DNA of 64,000 nt from Amyelois transitella (GCF_032362555.1 NC_083517.1:5352001-5416000), one strand, 5' to 3'; shown: positions 40,146-51,481, numbered from the stretch's first letter. Notes: generated by a model from the sequence alone, not told the origin. Made by a program: numbers and translations.

Positions 40146-40215
40146 TTGACGTCACCCCCTGCTGCTGCCTCCGAGGGGGCACCGCGCCCCCTCCGGGGGC
40201 CGAGAGATGACGTAA
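40146..40215. promoter_or_regulatory. GC-rich block with CRE-type sites
   Basis: TGACGTCA, the palindromic CREB/ATF site, lies at about 40148-40155. A second gatgacgtaa half-type site lies near 40206. Between them sits a GC-rich hairpin (gagggggc...gccccctc, about 40173-40192). The context is intergenic and AT-rich. Whether this is a promoter, an enhancer or part of a repeat cannot be told. Confidence 0.35.
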
Positions 40216-40989
40216 AAGCATTCATGAATGGAAGAGAGCCCAAAACTGTTATAACTTAGTCGTCATCTACTATGTTAGGTTGTACCGTCAATGTTATAAC
40301 GATTGGATTCTTGAAATGACCTTATATTGATATCTAGTTGATTTGTTCTATTGTTTATTTGTATTTATACGTTTCACTAAACCGTAGGTAGTGATATTTT
40401 GAACTTCAAAGAGTATAATATTCTTAATTCCATATTTGCCCCGCGGTTATTGGGCCTAACATGAACCGATTTAAAATAAAGGTACTTCTGAGGAGGTCGC
40501 ATATTCATCAGGTTAAAATCTGATGTTGAGAACTTTGAATAATCGAATAGGTTGCATAATATTAGGTAAGATATAAAAACGAGGAGGTCCCATACACGTC
40601 TGGTTAAAATGTGAATGTCTCGATTTCTCTATTTAATTATATTATTATGGATATTAAATATAACAAGGGCTAAAACATTAGTAGGAAAAATTCATATTAG
40701 TTTGAAGATTCTTAGTATATCTATGACATCGTAGGTAGATGAAAAGACCAATTTCAACGCTTTTATCATCTAAAACCTTCACTTCCGCGTATTTCAAATT
40801 AGCGGGGGACGAAATGGGGGTGAGAAAGGTAAGGAGCTCAGGGGTGGATGAAACAGACAAAGTACATATAAACGACTGAATCGTTCTTATTTTTAATAAC
40901 GTGTATGAAATATGACTCGTCAAATATTGTTCAAGTGATGTGAATGAAACGAATCAGTAAATCTTACATGCAAGAATGAATCAGACATC

Positions 40990-41105
40990 ACTTGAGGGAG
41001 CGGATTGACCTCCATCGCTTCGTGTAAAAAACTGACACCAAATCCAGGATCTATGGTCAAGGGCGTACCCGGGCTCCTCTCCAGAGTGGTGATAATGTAA
41101 CATGG
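40990..41105 (+). repeat. dispersed repeat, 'gtaaaaacc..ccaatccaggat' family
   Basis: Shows 'cgcttcgtgtaaaaaactg', 'ccaaatccaggatctatggt' and 'gtacccgggctcctctcc', shared with the copy at 59597-59765. A shorter piece of the same tail is at 37140-37195. Confidence 0.55.
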
Positions 41106-41787
41106 ACTATAGTTCATGTCTAGGAGGAAGAAGAATAGCAGACATGAGTGAACTTATAATTTTGGAAAAACCTCTTATACAGTGTACTTTCTTCCTATAC
41201 ATTCTGTTGTATGATCACATTATTTTCATAAGAGCATCGGTAAGCACTCACATGAGTGTGCATACCTAAGAAGAAATCAATGGTCACCTACATGGCCGAG
41301 GTATGATGATAAACATGTGCCTCCATCACACATTTTAATTGATCACACTCAGGCTCTGAAAATAAATAAAATAAGGAAATAAGGTTAAGAACTTGTTGTA
41401 GTATAAAGACTGAATAGCTTATAAATATAAAACTTGCATATAAAAAGCAATCTAGCTTCTTACATGTGTAGGCGTGTGCATCCCCGGAACTTGCAAAATA
41501 TGAGACATTTTCGCGTAGGAAATAATAATCAATATTAAATATTATTTATTTTTCTCCACAAAAACATTATAAATATAGTACATTATTAGATACATGCTAT
41601 ACTGAACCTCTATTGCTCAAAAACGGGTCTTCTCCCTGTTGTTTTAATACTCAAAGGTTCCACTAATATATCACATCGCTTTAAAATGTACAAAATATTT
41701 TTGGTAGTTAGCGTCTGAAACACAAACATTAATAATTTTAAGCATGTTTTCCTCTTATAATGAAAATGCAATTGAAAGAAAATGTTC

Positions 41788-42050
41788 TGTTACATCCCGC
41801 TAATGTTAGTGTTAGTGCTGACAGAGCAAACCCTTCAGGCTTGCTCATCACCCCCTCGCAGCGCCTCAGTCCTGAGCGTTGCTCTCATAGCCAGTCCACA
41901 TTAGAACCTCTTGCAGAGCGGTTGCCTCCATAACTTTATAAATCTATCCAATAAGTAAAATAAGTTCATGTACTTTTATTCAGTGAATAAAGTTAAGTTT
42001 CTTTAAATAATCTTTTTTTTAAAAAGGCATTCAACGCTGTCCGCGTAACA
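41788..42050 (+). repeat. 5' LTR of errantivirus
   Basis: 263 bp, starting TGTTACATCCCGC and ending GCGTAACA. It is identical to the 3' LTR except for one base (t at 41935 against g at 47363). An AATAAA signal is present in the 3' third (ttcagtgaataaag). Confidence 0.96.
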
Positions 42051-42056
42051 TTTTGG

Positions 42057-42074
42057 TGGCAAAGCGGTGGGATC
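42057..42074 (+). other. candidate primer-binding site
   Basis: Six bases after the 5' LTR, TGGCAAAGCGGTGGGATC begins with the TGG expected opposite a tRNA CCA end. It resembles the tRNA-Ser-type site I remember for the 17.6/297 group. The exact tRNA is unverified. Confidence 0.5.
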
Positions 42075-42462
42075 CGACATCGTAAACCAGGCCCGCTCGT
42101 GGACTCACCCCCGGATCCCGTTAAATCCTAAATAAATCCAAAATAAAATAAATAATCCAGTGCAGTGAGTGTAAAGTGCTACTGTGAAAGAAAATATCCT
42201 GTTGAGAGAGATCTTGCAAGTGATCTGTCTATCCCGTGGTTGCATCACTAGCCGCAACCCCCTACCCTTAAGCAAAGGGTGCTCGTATCCAGCCCTTTGC
42301 CCTGTTCAACCCGGTGTCGCGAAGAAGACAAAGGGACCTATTACATCCTCTACTCCTCATAGTCTGCAGCCTGTTTCGCTACCAACATTACACCTCGAGA
42401 AGACATTCATCCTGGAAGACATCCTTGCTCAAATCCAAATCACGCTATTATCCTGAAAGGAC

Positions 42463-44925
42463 TAAAAAAGGATTAAAAAAGGACATTCCTTTCAATTGGC
42501 AGAACGAACAACAACTAGTCTTTGAATCCTTGAAAAATAAACTCGTTACTGCCCCAATCCTTGCTTATCCTGATTTCACACAACCATTTCTTTTAACGTG
42601 TGATGCCTCTAACTATGCAATATCCGCTATCCTATCTCAAGGTCCAATAGGGCAGGACCGCCCTATTGCATATGCTTCTCGTACCCTCAATAAAGCGGAA
42701 TGCAATTATAGTGTCACCGAGAAGGAATGCCTGGCAGTCATTTTCGGTACTAAAACTTTCAGACCCTACTTATATGGTCACAGATTCACAGTCGTCACAG
42801 ATCATAAACCCTTAGAATGGTTGTTCAAATGCAAAGACCCAGGATCGCGCCTTATTAGATGGCGCCTAAAATTAGAAGAATTCGAATATGACATTAAATA
42901 TAAAAAAGGGAAAATTAATACTAACGCTGATGCCCTCTCTCGGTACCCCGTCAATCCTGTCCAGCATAATGATGATCCTGCTCCTGATTCTTCAAAAGAA
43001 GCGTCCTCTCAATCTCCAACAACCATAGATAGAGATCTAATGGATTTATTAATATCTCCTGCCTCCTTCGATCCAGAAGAATTAGGACCAACATCAGTGG
43101 AACCCCTCGACTTGGGTGACATCGATCCTTCCTTTCCCGAGATTAACTTAACTTAACTTACCTACTTCCAATCATCCTGATCCAATCGATAATAACACTC
43201 TTCCTTTACCCGAAACTGAGTCTCTGCCTAATATTCAAAAGAATGAAACTATTAACTTACCTGATAATCCTGAAGTCCTTACACCCAGCGGTACGCCTAC
43301 ACAAGGCCCCGAAAACTCCTTATCTCCTAAAATCACAACAAGAGAAACTGCTGCCCCCTCCACTGTTAACCTGGATTTACCTAATGATGATTACTCCACC
43401 TTCTTAAAAGAAATAATGAATAAAAATAAACCTTTTAATACTAAAATAATAGAACATAACCAAGAAATCACTAAAACGGAACATAAAGTCATTATTCTCC
43501 CTACCTCTATCGATCTAGATGAATCAAACCCCTATGTTCAAACCTATCTTGAAAATATACCTGACAATTCTGAAATTTTAGGAAAAGAAAGAACCTTAAA
43601 TTCCTTCATATCGTTCAATCTAGGTAATAAAACAATATACCTCCTCTTTTTTTAAAGTATATCACTTTGACAAAGCCAGTTACAAAGACCTAAATGAAAG
43701 CCTAAAAGCACTCAGAAATGAATTCGTAATTAACTTTGACTCTATACCTGATATTACCATAACTGATTTCAAAAATCCTTTCGATACCCATCAATTTATC
43801 AAAATATATAATATGATACTTTACCTTTTTAATAATACAAATATTAATGTACATATATATAAAGATAAAATAATATACCCTTCACTTTCTGAAATTTCCA
43901 AAATTCTTAGGGAAAACCACGATATCCCAATAGCCGGTCATCTGGGCATGAATCGTATGGTTAAAAGAATCCAAGAAATCTTTTATTGGAAAAATATGCG
44001 CAGTGATATCGAAAATTTTGTAAAGAAATGCCCACAATGCCAAACTAATAAAGCCCTGAGACAGATTAATCGCGCCCCTATGCAAATCATAAGCACTTCT
44101 ACTGAACCTTGTCAGCGCGTATCCCTTGATATAGTCGGGCCTCTACCTGAAGCCGGACCTGCCAAATTAAGATATATACTAACAATACAAGATGATCTTA
44201 CAAAATTCTCCTCCGCATACCCAATCCGCAGCACTACTGCTGAGGAAACCAGTGAATGCCTGCTTCACTACATATCTATCTTTGGTATACCTAAAACCAT
44301 CCTCACGGATCAGGGTACAAACTTCACTTCTGAACTCTTCAGGAAAACCTGTGAGTTCCTTAAAATAAAGAATTTGTGGTCTTCTCCCTACCATCCACAA
44401 ACCCAAGGTGCTCTTGAGAGAAGCCATTCGACTCTTAAAGAATACCTTAGGTCTTTTACTGATGAAGAACAAACTAATTGGCCTCGTTACGTATATACAG
44501 CTATGCTCACATACAATACCACAGTTCATTCCACAACAAACTTCACTCCATATGAATTAATGTTTGGTAATAAACCGACACTCCCGAGTTCCATCTATGA
44601 AGACTCTTCTGCGGCAACATACCCAGATTATGTCCGCATGCTCCAGAACAGATTAAGGTATTCACGTGAAAAGGCTCTGGACCTCATTAGGAGATCAAAA
44701 GAGTCATCCAAAACTTACTATGACTCGCACACTCGCCCATCTAAATATAAAATAGGTGATTATGTGTATTTAAAGAATCATTTGAGAATGCGGAAAGCGC
44801 TCTCACCCCTCTGGAAAGGACCTTATAAAGTAGTTAAGATTAACGGTAACAATACACTTACCTTGTTAATAAACCGACGTCACGTCACCCATCATTATGA
44901 CCAGGTAAAACCTGCAAATGAGTAA
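42463..44925 (+). pseudogene. errantivirus pol remnant: RNase H and integrase
   Basis: A broken polyprotein lying in three frames. 42463-43156: end of the RT thumb, then RNase H with its acidic residues in place (TCDAS, TEKE, VTDHKP, NADALSR). 43157-43655: linker region in the next frame, entered at a triple AACTT repeat (43145-43159) that gives a stop. 43654-44925: integrase in a third frame, the shift lying in a run of seven T (43647-43653). The integrase keeps the zinc-binding H-H-C-C (HDIPIAGH, CPQC), the catalytic acids (LDIVGP near 44125, TDQGTNF near 44308, E of GALERS near 44416) and a C-terminal GPYKVV module. Gag, protease and the RT palm are absent, apparently deleted at about 42440-42463. 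Family assignment is firm; the enzyme activities cannot all be made from this copy. Confidence 0.92.
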
Positions 44926-44993
44926 AGTAAATATTAGTAGTAAATATAGATATATAAATAATAAATAAAAAAAATAATAACAATAATAAATAA

Positions 44994-47169
44994 AAAAAAA
45001 ATTTAAAAAATACTTACCTTAGTAGTCTTATATTAATAAGTAATGTTACTTACAGTTCAGCTCGAGGGCAATCTCACGGAGATTTCATCCAACCAATCAC
45101 CTTCAGTTCGGGCCTCTACTATGACTACCTGGGAACTCTTAAGATTAAAAACAATGAACTGAAAATTATAATTCCAGTGGATATCTCGCATTTCCAACCT
45201 CATATACAGAATATTAAAATAGCTTTAGAAAACACCAGACTATTATGCAAAGCAACACAGGCTGAACAAATTATTGCCGAATGTAACAGTTGGTTACAAC
45301 CACTGATAGTGCGATTCAAGGACATGAATAGAGAATATGATTCTATCTCGCATCTAATAGATAATAGAGCTAAGCGTAGTGCATGGATAGGAGGTATAGG
45401 TACAGTATTTAAATATATTTTTGGCACATTAGATGAAAATGACGGCATTCAATATGAAGAAGCAATAGCCACTTTACAGAATGATGAAAAACGCCTAACT
45501 AAACTCATGAAAGAAAATATTTTGGTCACCACTTCTGTACTGGAACAATATAATAAAACAATAGCTACAATTAAAGAAAATGAAATAAAATTATACGAAG
45601 CTATTGACAAGCTCTCTCTTTTTATAAAAAATATATCCGACGCTACCAACGAACTACAAATACTTACCGATATTAACAGAATATTTGATTCACTTGAAAC
45701 ATCAATACTAACATTGTCCTTCCAATTAGAAGATATAACTAATAGCATTTTATTTAGTAGCCAGGATATTCTACATCCTGCTATCATAACACCCATTCAA
45801 TTACATCAAGAGCTTGCCAATAACTATAGACATTTGCCTAGTGACCTTGAGCTGCCTGTAACACTAGATATTAATTCTATACACTTAATTTTAAGTATAT
45901 CAAAATTAGTATGTTATTATGTTAGTAATAAGATAGTATTTGTTTTACAAGTACCACTTGTGAACACTAAAGAATATGTGTTATTCCATAACATAGCATT
46001 ACCTGTACCATATGACCCTCGTGAACCGAATAGTTTTAGCCTAATTTCTCCGGCCAATAAATACATAGCAATGACCAAAGACAAGGCTTACTACTGCATC
46101 CTCGATGATTTAAAACCCTGCAAGTTAGTGAATCCCGGATCCTATATATGTGATATTGGAAGTATATATTCAACCGACGTAAAGCCTTTGACGGCCTCTG
46201 TGGCGCAGCGGTAGCGCGCTTGTCTGTGACACCAGGGGTCCCGGGTTCGAATCCCGGCCAGGGCATGATGAGAAACGAACTTTCTCCGATTGGCCTGGGT
46301 CTTGGATGTTTATCTATATAAGTATTTATTATAAAATATAGTATCGTTGAGTTAGTATCTCGTAACACAAGTCTCGAACTTACTTCGAGGCTAACTCAAT
46401 CAGTGTAATTTGTCCCGTATATATTTATATTTATTTATATTTATATATGTGAAAGTGAATTGTTAACAAAAATAAATAGTGTAAAACCATTACAGTGTGA
46501 AACTAAAGTGATCATCGGAACACTAGACATTTGGAAACCCCTTACAAACAATCAATGGATATTTGTTCAGACGGAACCCATTAGAATAACAATAGACTGT
46601 CTTAACGCTCAATTGTATGAGACCACAATTCTAGGAACGGGAATACTCACATTACCTAAGAACTGTGTTGGGTATTGTAAAAGTACTACACTAACACCTA
46701 AATATAATATTTTTAATATAACTTCACCTATAAACAATTTCCCGGATTTCAACCTAATTAACGATTCATGTTGTAATTATATAAAATTAAATAGACTAGC
46801 ATTTGATACACCCCCTGTACACTTAAGTAATGTAGACTTAGATGATTTCGGCCAACGTGGCAATAACATGGTCAAGTCCCTTCTAAGCGACCTAGAAGCT
46901 TTGGAAAATCAACAAAGCCCACATATTATAAATATGGGACACACTATTCTATTGTTACTATAATATTAGCAATTATGTTCATAGTATTTTTAAGTTTTAT
47001 TATTATCAAACATTTTTGTAAATTTGGCAGCAACCGCCCTGTTAAATTCAATCTCAATTTAAAGAAAGTAGAATCTCAAACGACCCCCGAAACCGTAGAA
47101 CTTACCGACAGACATGACCCCGGACCTGAGACAATCAACCCTGTTGCCCCTCTTAGAACTAGAATTTAA
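44994..47169 (+). pseudogene. errantivirus env (F-type fusion glycoprotein), SINE-disrupted
   Basis: Envelope gene of the type shared by insect errantiviruses and baculovirus F proteins. The frame is open from 44994 with no ATG before the conserved region. A splice acceptor-like tacttacag ends at 45055, suggesting production from a spliced mRNA with the start codon in an upstream exon. The mature N-terminal region, a furin-type site R-A-K-R at 45366-45377 and the glycine-rich fusion peptide directly after it are visible, then heptad-like helices. A SINE breaks the gene at about 46192-46447; the coding resumes near 46448 and remains open to 46963. The membrane anchor and basic tail (46975-47169) are in yet another frame, so a small indel lies near 46940-46965. 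Not functional as it stands. Confidence 0.9.
46192..46447 (+). mobile_element. tRNA-derived SINE inserted in env
   Basis: A near-complete SINE. A box TGGCGCAGCGG at 46201-46211 and B box GGTTCGAATCC at 46244-46254 form an RNA polymerase III promoter. Then come 'catgatgagaaa', 'ggcctgggtcttggatgt', the 'tatctatataagtattta' body and an AT-rich tail. The 5' end is set by comparison with the copy at 8388-8624. Removal of a segment of this size leaves env in the same frame on both sides, consistent with a simple insertion. The target duplication is unclear: a short imperfect ttga/tgtga match fits best. Confidence 0.88.
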
Positions 47170-47203
47170 ACGGATACTTTGAAACTACCCCAAAGTCTCC
47201 TCT

Positions 47204-47215
47204 TAAAGGGGGAGG
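47204..47215 (+). other. polypurine tract
   Basis: An AAAGGGGGAGG-type purine run lies immediately before the 3' LTR. This is the plus-strand primer position expected in an LTR retroelement. Confidence 0.88.
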
Positions 47216-47478
47216 TGTTACATCCCGCTAATGTTAGTGTTAGTGCTGACAGAGCAAACCCTTCAGGCTTGCTCATCACCCCCTCGCAGCGCCTCAGTCC
47301 TGAGCGTTGCTCTCATAGCCAGTCCACATTAGAACCTCTTGCAGAGCGGTTGCCTCCATAACGTTATAAATCTATCCAATAAGTAAAATAAGTTCATGTA
47401 CTTTTATTCAGTGAATAAAGTTAAGTTTCTTTAAATAATCTTTTTTTTAAAAAGGCATTCAACGCTGTCCGCGTAACA
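47216..47478 (+). repeat. 3' LTR of errantivirus
   Basis: 263 bp, one substitution from the 5' LTR. It is followed by GTTC, the 4-bp target duplication. Confidence 0.96.
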
Positions 47479-47482
47479 GTTC

Positions 47483-48215
47483 GTAATGTTCTGAATAATC
47501 AATTGAGGGTAATCTGTGGAATATGCCCATTATAATTTAAGAACTATACTTAAACCTTTAACTTATAATAAAAATTTAATTTTTCAAAACAACCTAATCG
47601 TGTTTAGAAGTAATGTGAAATAAACTCCTCTTTTTATAATACCGTCTTTAAATTATTCTTAACATTAATTTTTGTACAATACCAAACAACTTTGGAACAA
47701 CCAACGGCTCTACGAGTAACATGACTTTAGAGGCCTGACATTTTTAATCATACAAAACTTCAATTCCGGCTCTTCATACAAAGTAGGTACTATAAGTAAA
47801 TCGCACAGCTTGTGTGGGATGACAAAAACATTCTTCATTTTAATCTTCATATTTCTCAGTAAAGTTGATTGGATGTTTGATGTTCAAAAATTTCAATGTT
47901 GGTTAAACGCACTGAAAGCTAGCGTCCACCATGCGATAACGGTCCACCATACCTAACATAACAAATGCGATGTCTGTCTTACTGCTATGCTCTCAAATTT
48001 TTCACAACGTAGTTCAGAAAATAATCATTGATTTATAGGTAACACAATAGCCTCAAACGCATTCGAGCCCAGTACCTCCCCCTTACAAGTCAGATAGCTT
48101 AACCACTTTAACCACCGTCGCTCCTTGAATAGTAATGCTAAGCTTTCTTAAAATAGATTCAGCTACCCTCAATGCGAGTCACACAATAAAGAAGATTGTA
48201 AAAGAGATAGATAAT
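47483..48215. other. spacer between two LTR elements
   Basis: AT-rich DNA with no open frame of note. A short 'cattcgagcccagtacctcc...taaccactttaaccaccg' segment near 48058-48120 resembles the B-box region of a degraded tRNA-like sequence in reverse, but it is too diverged to call. Confidence 0.4.
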
Positions 48216-48220
48216 AAGAG

Positions 48221-48432
48221 TGTTTAGATAATTAGCCGGGATGTAAAATAAAAACTGTATGTTGGTAAAAATAAAGAAAACTATATTAAAAAATCTTAAA
48301 ACATAAAAACAATCCTAACTATAATTCGTCTTAAACCTTGTTGTGAAAATTAACAAAAGAAGCTCGTCATTTTTCATTTTACAAAAATTTACTTTTGTTC
48401 TTAGCGGCCAGTGCGCTATACAACTTTAAACA
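48221..48432 (-). repeat. 3' LTR of BEL element
   Basis: 212 bp. On the minus strand it begins TGTTTAAAGTTG and ends CTAAACA. By eye it is identical to the copy at 51265-51476. Confidence 0.95.
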
Positions 48433-49141
48433 TTCTGCCTGCCAAAGACGACAGTCTTTCAATCTATCTGCCTGCCATGGCTAACTACCTATACTTAGTA
48501 TATCAAAAAAATACAAAATGTCTAATTTCCCTTAGGGTTCAGTTCAGTTGCACAGTTCATTTATCCAATTAAATTATCATTTTTCATATAAACAAATCAA
48601 ACACTAAGTAAAAGTCTTATTATCATATAAATAATAATTGTAACTTTGTTCAATGAAACATTAATTTTCTTAACAAGTGGACTGTATAATAAGGAATGAT
48701 TAAAAAAGAACAAAAGTAATGAGTAGGTTAATAATTTCCTTCGTCAATGATAATAACTCTAGCTAGACTATTTACTGGAGAATTTAAGTAATGAATCATA
48801 AATATACTAACGGTATATACTATAAGCGGAATATTTTAGAGAATCAGTAGTCTCTACTAACTAGTGTAAGTTCCAAATATCATGGAACTTAGGTAATTAA
48901 TAAGCATGTTACATCAAATATATATTTACACCACATGTTTTAACACTTATTTAAAACATTATCCGAAATTAACAGTCAATCAACAGTTCCAGATTAAAAA
49001 TACCTACTGAAGTATAAATTCAACAAAATTTAAATAAATTCAAAGAAACAAGTTCTTTGAATAATCTAATTCCTTTACTGTTTTAAATTCCAAAACATAT
49101 ATGTATCTTATCCTAATTATTGTAATCTGTTATACAAAACA

Positions 49142-51003
49142 TTAATTAATATTTACACATTTATTATAACAACTTTGTCTATGAGATGTTACTTTGCCAC
49201 TTATTATCCACCCTAATGTTGTGTTTTGGGCGATCGCAGTTCCAAAGGGTGATTTGAGGAGACCTTCTCTAATAATGTTGCTGTAAACCTCAGCACCTAA
49301 CAGAACATCGATTGGGTTAGGTGTATGATATTTAGGATCAGCTAACTTTAGGGTATTAAGTGCTGCCCAAGAAATCCCAATTGCCTTGGATGGAACAATA
49401 GTGGTTATACTATCAATTACATAGGCTTTAACATTTCTTATATAATCAGGTCTAATAAGAGAACGTATTGGTAAAATAACCATAGCTCTTGAATTAATAC
49501 TTTTGCCACAACCTAAACCCGAAACCCTACAGTTTGTATAAAACTTCCTCAACCCCAGCTGTTGTACCATGCCTTCTGTAACGAATGAAGTTTCCGAACA
49601 TTGATCCACTAGAGCTCGAAGAGTGCGTCTTAGATTTTTATTAGTTTCGGTTGTGACTAAAGCTGTGGGAAGCAAAACATGATTTGTATTTCCTCGAGAG
49701 AGGTGACTGCTAATGTGTTTAACATTCTCTTCTAACAATGTAGGTGAGTCAAGGTTAACTTGGCACTGATCATCATTCTCACTTTCAGTTCTATGTTCTT
49801 TTAATCTATTTACAGAATATTGATGTAAAAGAGAATGATGTCTCCCTTTACACGTGCCACAGTAAGTTGTACTGCGGCAATATTTCGCTGAATGATTTGG
49901 CCCAAGACAGTTATAACATATTCGATTAACTTCAGCGAACTGACGCCTTGCGCTGTACTCTAAATTAGAAAAATCTTTACAGTTACAAAGCCTATGACTA
50001 CCTTTACAATATATACAAACTATTTCTTTTCCGAACATAGTTACAATTTTTGAGGAATTATTAATCATGTTACTATTTTTATCTTTAGTTATGTTAAAAT
50101 CGTTTACTTTGGGGTCTAAAAATTCTAATGAATGATATCTTTTTTCTAAGAACTCCTTAAACTGTATAAAATTAGGCAATTGGTTCGACTGAGAAGATAT
50201 TTCGCTTACAAAAGACTCCCATTGCTTACGAGACTCTTGATCTAACCTTAAACTAACAAAATATATAACTAAAATATCCCAAGACTGTACATCAATACCC
50301 AAGTTCTTTATTCCGTTTAACATATCTAATGTGCTATCTAATAAATCTTTAATGGCGGTGGCAGACTCTGTTTCTATCTTCTTTTTACTAAAAAACCCAT
50401 TTAATATGCAGTTCACCAAATATTGTTTATTGTCATACCTGCTCTCTAACATCGACCAACATTGCGAGTAATTGGAATATGACGTAGCAGTTGCTCGGCT
50501 TCCCCGGTGATATTTCCCTTTAAATAATGTAGTTTCTGCACGTCGTCAATGGAACTATTGTTATGAACTAATGAAATAAAGAGATCCCGAAACGTCATCC
50601 ACTCTGTATATCTTCCTGAGAAAACTGGTATGGATATTTTCGGCAGCTTCACGTTACCTCTGTTACTAAATGCAGTGTTGAACGACGACGACTCGGATGT
50701 AACTAAGTCTTGATTTGGATTGCACAATTTTGCTACTAAATCTTTTAATTCTGATTTGAACTCGATATAAAATTCTTCCATTTCGTCATACAATGAGTCC
50801 TTGAAATAACTACAGTCTGATATTTCCTTTATTTGTAAAAGTTTATAGTGGTTTGCTGTAAATTCAGTCCATTTTGCTTCTATAACTTGCAGCCTCGTTT
50901 CAATGTATGATTTTGACAATCTATCCTTAGGACTCTTTTTAAAGTTAACTTTGGACTTTTTTAATTGTATCATAATATTATTTTGCACGTTTATAAGCTC
51001 CAT
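49142..51003 (-). pseudogene. BEL/Pao gag and protease, one frameshift
   Basis: First part (51003 to about 50446): Gag N-terminal region with coiled-coil-like helices and the LPKISIPVFSGRYTEW segment typical of BEL gag (DUF1759-like). Second part (about 50465 to 49142, another frame): the rest of gag (CWSMLESRY, about 160 residues of helices), three cysteine/histidine knuckles (CIYCKGSH, CYNCLGPNHSAKYC, CGTCKGRHH) and an aspartic protease (ALVDQCSETSFV, then LLGAEVY and GWIISGKV; DUF1758-like). The frames shift by one base near 50460, in the stretch coding NVG/CW. Translation stops about where RT would begin. Gag packages RNA; the protease matures Gag. Confidence 0.9.
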
Positions 51004-51239
51004 TGTTATATAAAATCACTTAAATTGTATTACTCACGCACGGCTCGGCTCTGTCCTTTTACCAACACACGATCTCTTCCGCCGCACTGCTGCGGGAGTA
51101 GACTTCGCTCAATGATGCTGATGCTATACCTCCAAAGCACCGCTATTGCAGCGCCTGGTATCACCGTCGAAGACCTACTGCTTCCTTTACCCCGGCACTT
51201 ACACGAAAAACTTTGCTTAAATATTCTACTACTGCTTAC

Positions 51240-51262
51240 TTCGATTCGGCTCGTAAGGACCA
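51240..51262 (-). other. candidate BEL primer-binding site
   Basis: Two bases inside the 5' LTR the minus strand reads TGGTCCTTACGAGCCG, which starts with TGG and resembles the complement of a tRNA 3' end (tRNA-Tyr-like). The identity of the tRNA is tentative. Confidence 0.5.
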
Positions 51263-51264
51263 AA

Positions 51265-51476
51265 TGTTTAGATAATTAGCCGGGATGTAAAATAAAAACT
51301 GTATGTTGGTAAAAATAAAGAAAACTATATTAAAAAATCTTAAAACATAAAAACAATCCTAACTATAATTCGTCTTAAACCTTGTTGTGAAAATTAACAA
51401 AAGAAGCTCGTCATTTTTCATTTTACAAAAATTTACTTTTGTTCTTAGCGGCCAGTGCGCTATACAACTTTAAACA
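51265..51476 (-). repeat. 5' LTR of BEL element
   Basis: 212 bp, the same as 48221-48432. It lies upstream of gag on the minus strand and is followed on the plus strand by the AAGAG duplication. Confidence 0.95.
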
Positions 51477-51481
51477 AAGAG

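Larger units (their letters stand above)
36061..41787. other. intergenic region upstream of fat
   Basis: No gene is recognised in this 5.7-kb stretch. It contains a SINE fragment (36399-36525), dispersed repeats at 36672-36770, 37140-37195, 37314-38064, 39183-39285 and 40990-41105, and GC-rich blocks at 39480-39555 and 40146-40215. Short open frames, such as the lysine-rich one on the minus strand at 38626-38883, have no supporting motif. Some of the sequence may be distal 5'UTR or regulatory DNA of fat. Confidence 0.6.
41788..47478 (+). mobile_element. defective Ty3/gypsy errantivirus (env-bearing LTR retrotransposon)
   Basis: A 5691-bp provirus-like unit bounded by 263-bp direct LTRs and a 4-bp target duplication GTTC (41784-41787 and 47479-47482). 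Order: LTR, primer-binding site, short leader, remnant of pol (end of RT, RNase H, integrase), env of the baculovirus-F type, polypurine tract, LTR. Gag, protease and the catalytic core of reverse transcriptase are missing through an internal deletion with its junction near 42440-42463, so the element is shorter than full-length relatives of about 7 kb. The gene order and env place it with insect errantiviruses of the gypsy/17.6/TED kind. It is inactive on its own: two pol frameshifts, a SINE in env and a further shift near the env membrane anchor. Confidence 0.93.
48221..51476 (-). mobile_element. young non-autonomous BEL/Pao retrotransposon
   Basis: A 3256-bp element with identical 212-bp LTRs and a perfect 5-bp target duplication AAGAG (48216-48220 and 51477-51481), transcribed on the minus strand. 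The coding part is a BEL-type gag and aspartic protease only; reverse transcriptase, RNase H and integrase are absent. About 700 bases without coding separate the protease from the left-hand (3') LTR. Identical LTRs mean a very recent insertion, so it must have relied on enzymes from a full-length relative elsewhere. Confidence 0.93.

Noticed and set aside
42184..42456. A plus-strand open frame after the errantivirus leader as gag
   Set aside because: It begins with GTG, has no gag or zinc-knuckle motifs and ends at the deletion junction. At most a small leader or gag remnant.
46201..46270. A tRNA gene within the errantivirus
   Set aside because: A and B boxes are good, but the acceptor stem and overall fold are not those of a tRNA. 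The segment is the head of a SINE with other copies at 8388 and 5571.
46143..46452. An 11-base match (tatatatgtga at 46143 and 46442) as the SINE target duplication
   Set aside because: Other copies of the SINE begin at the equivalent of 46192, so about 38 bases would be left unexplained and these read as normal env. The match is mostly TA repeats.
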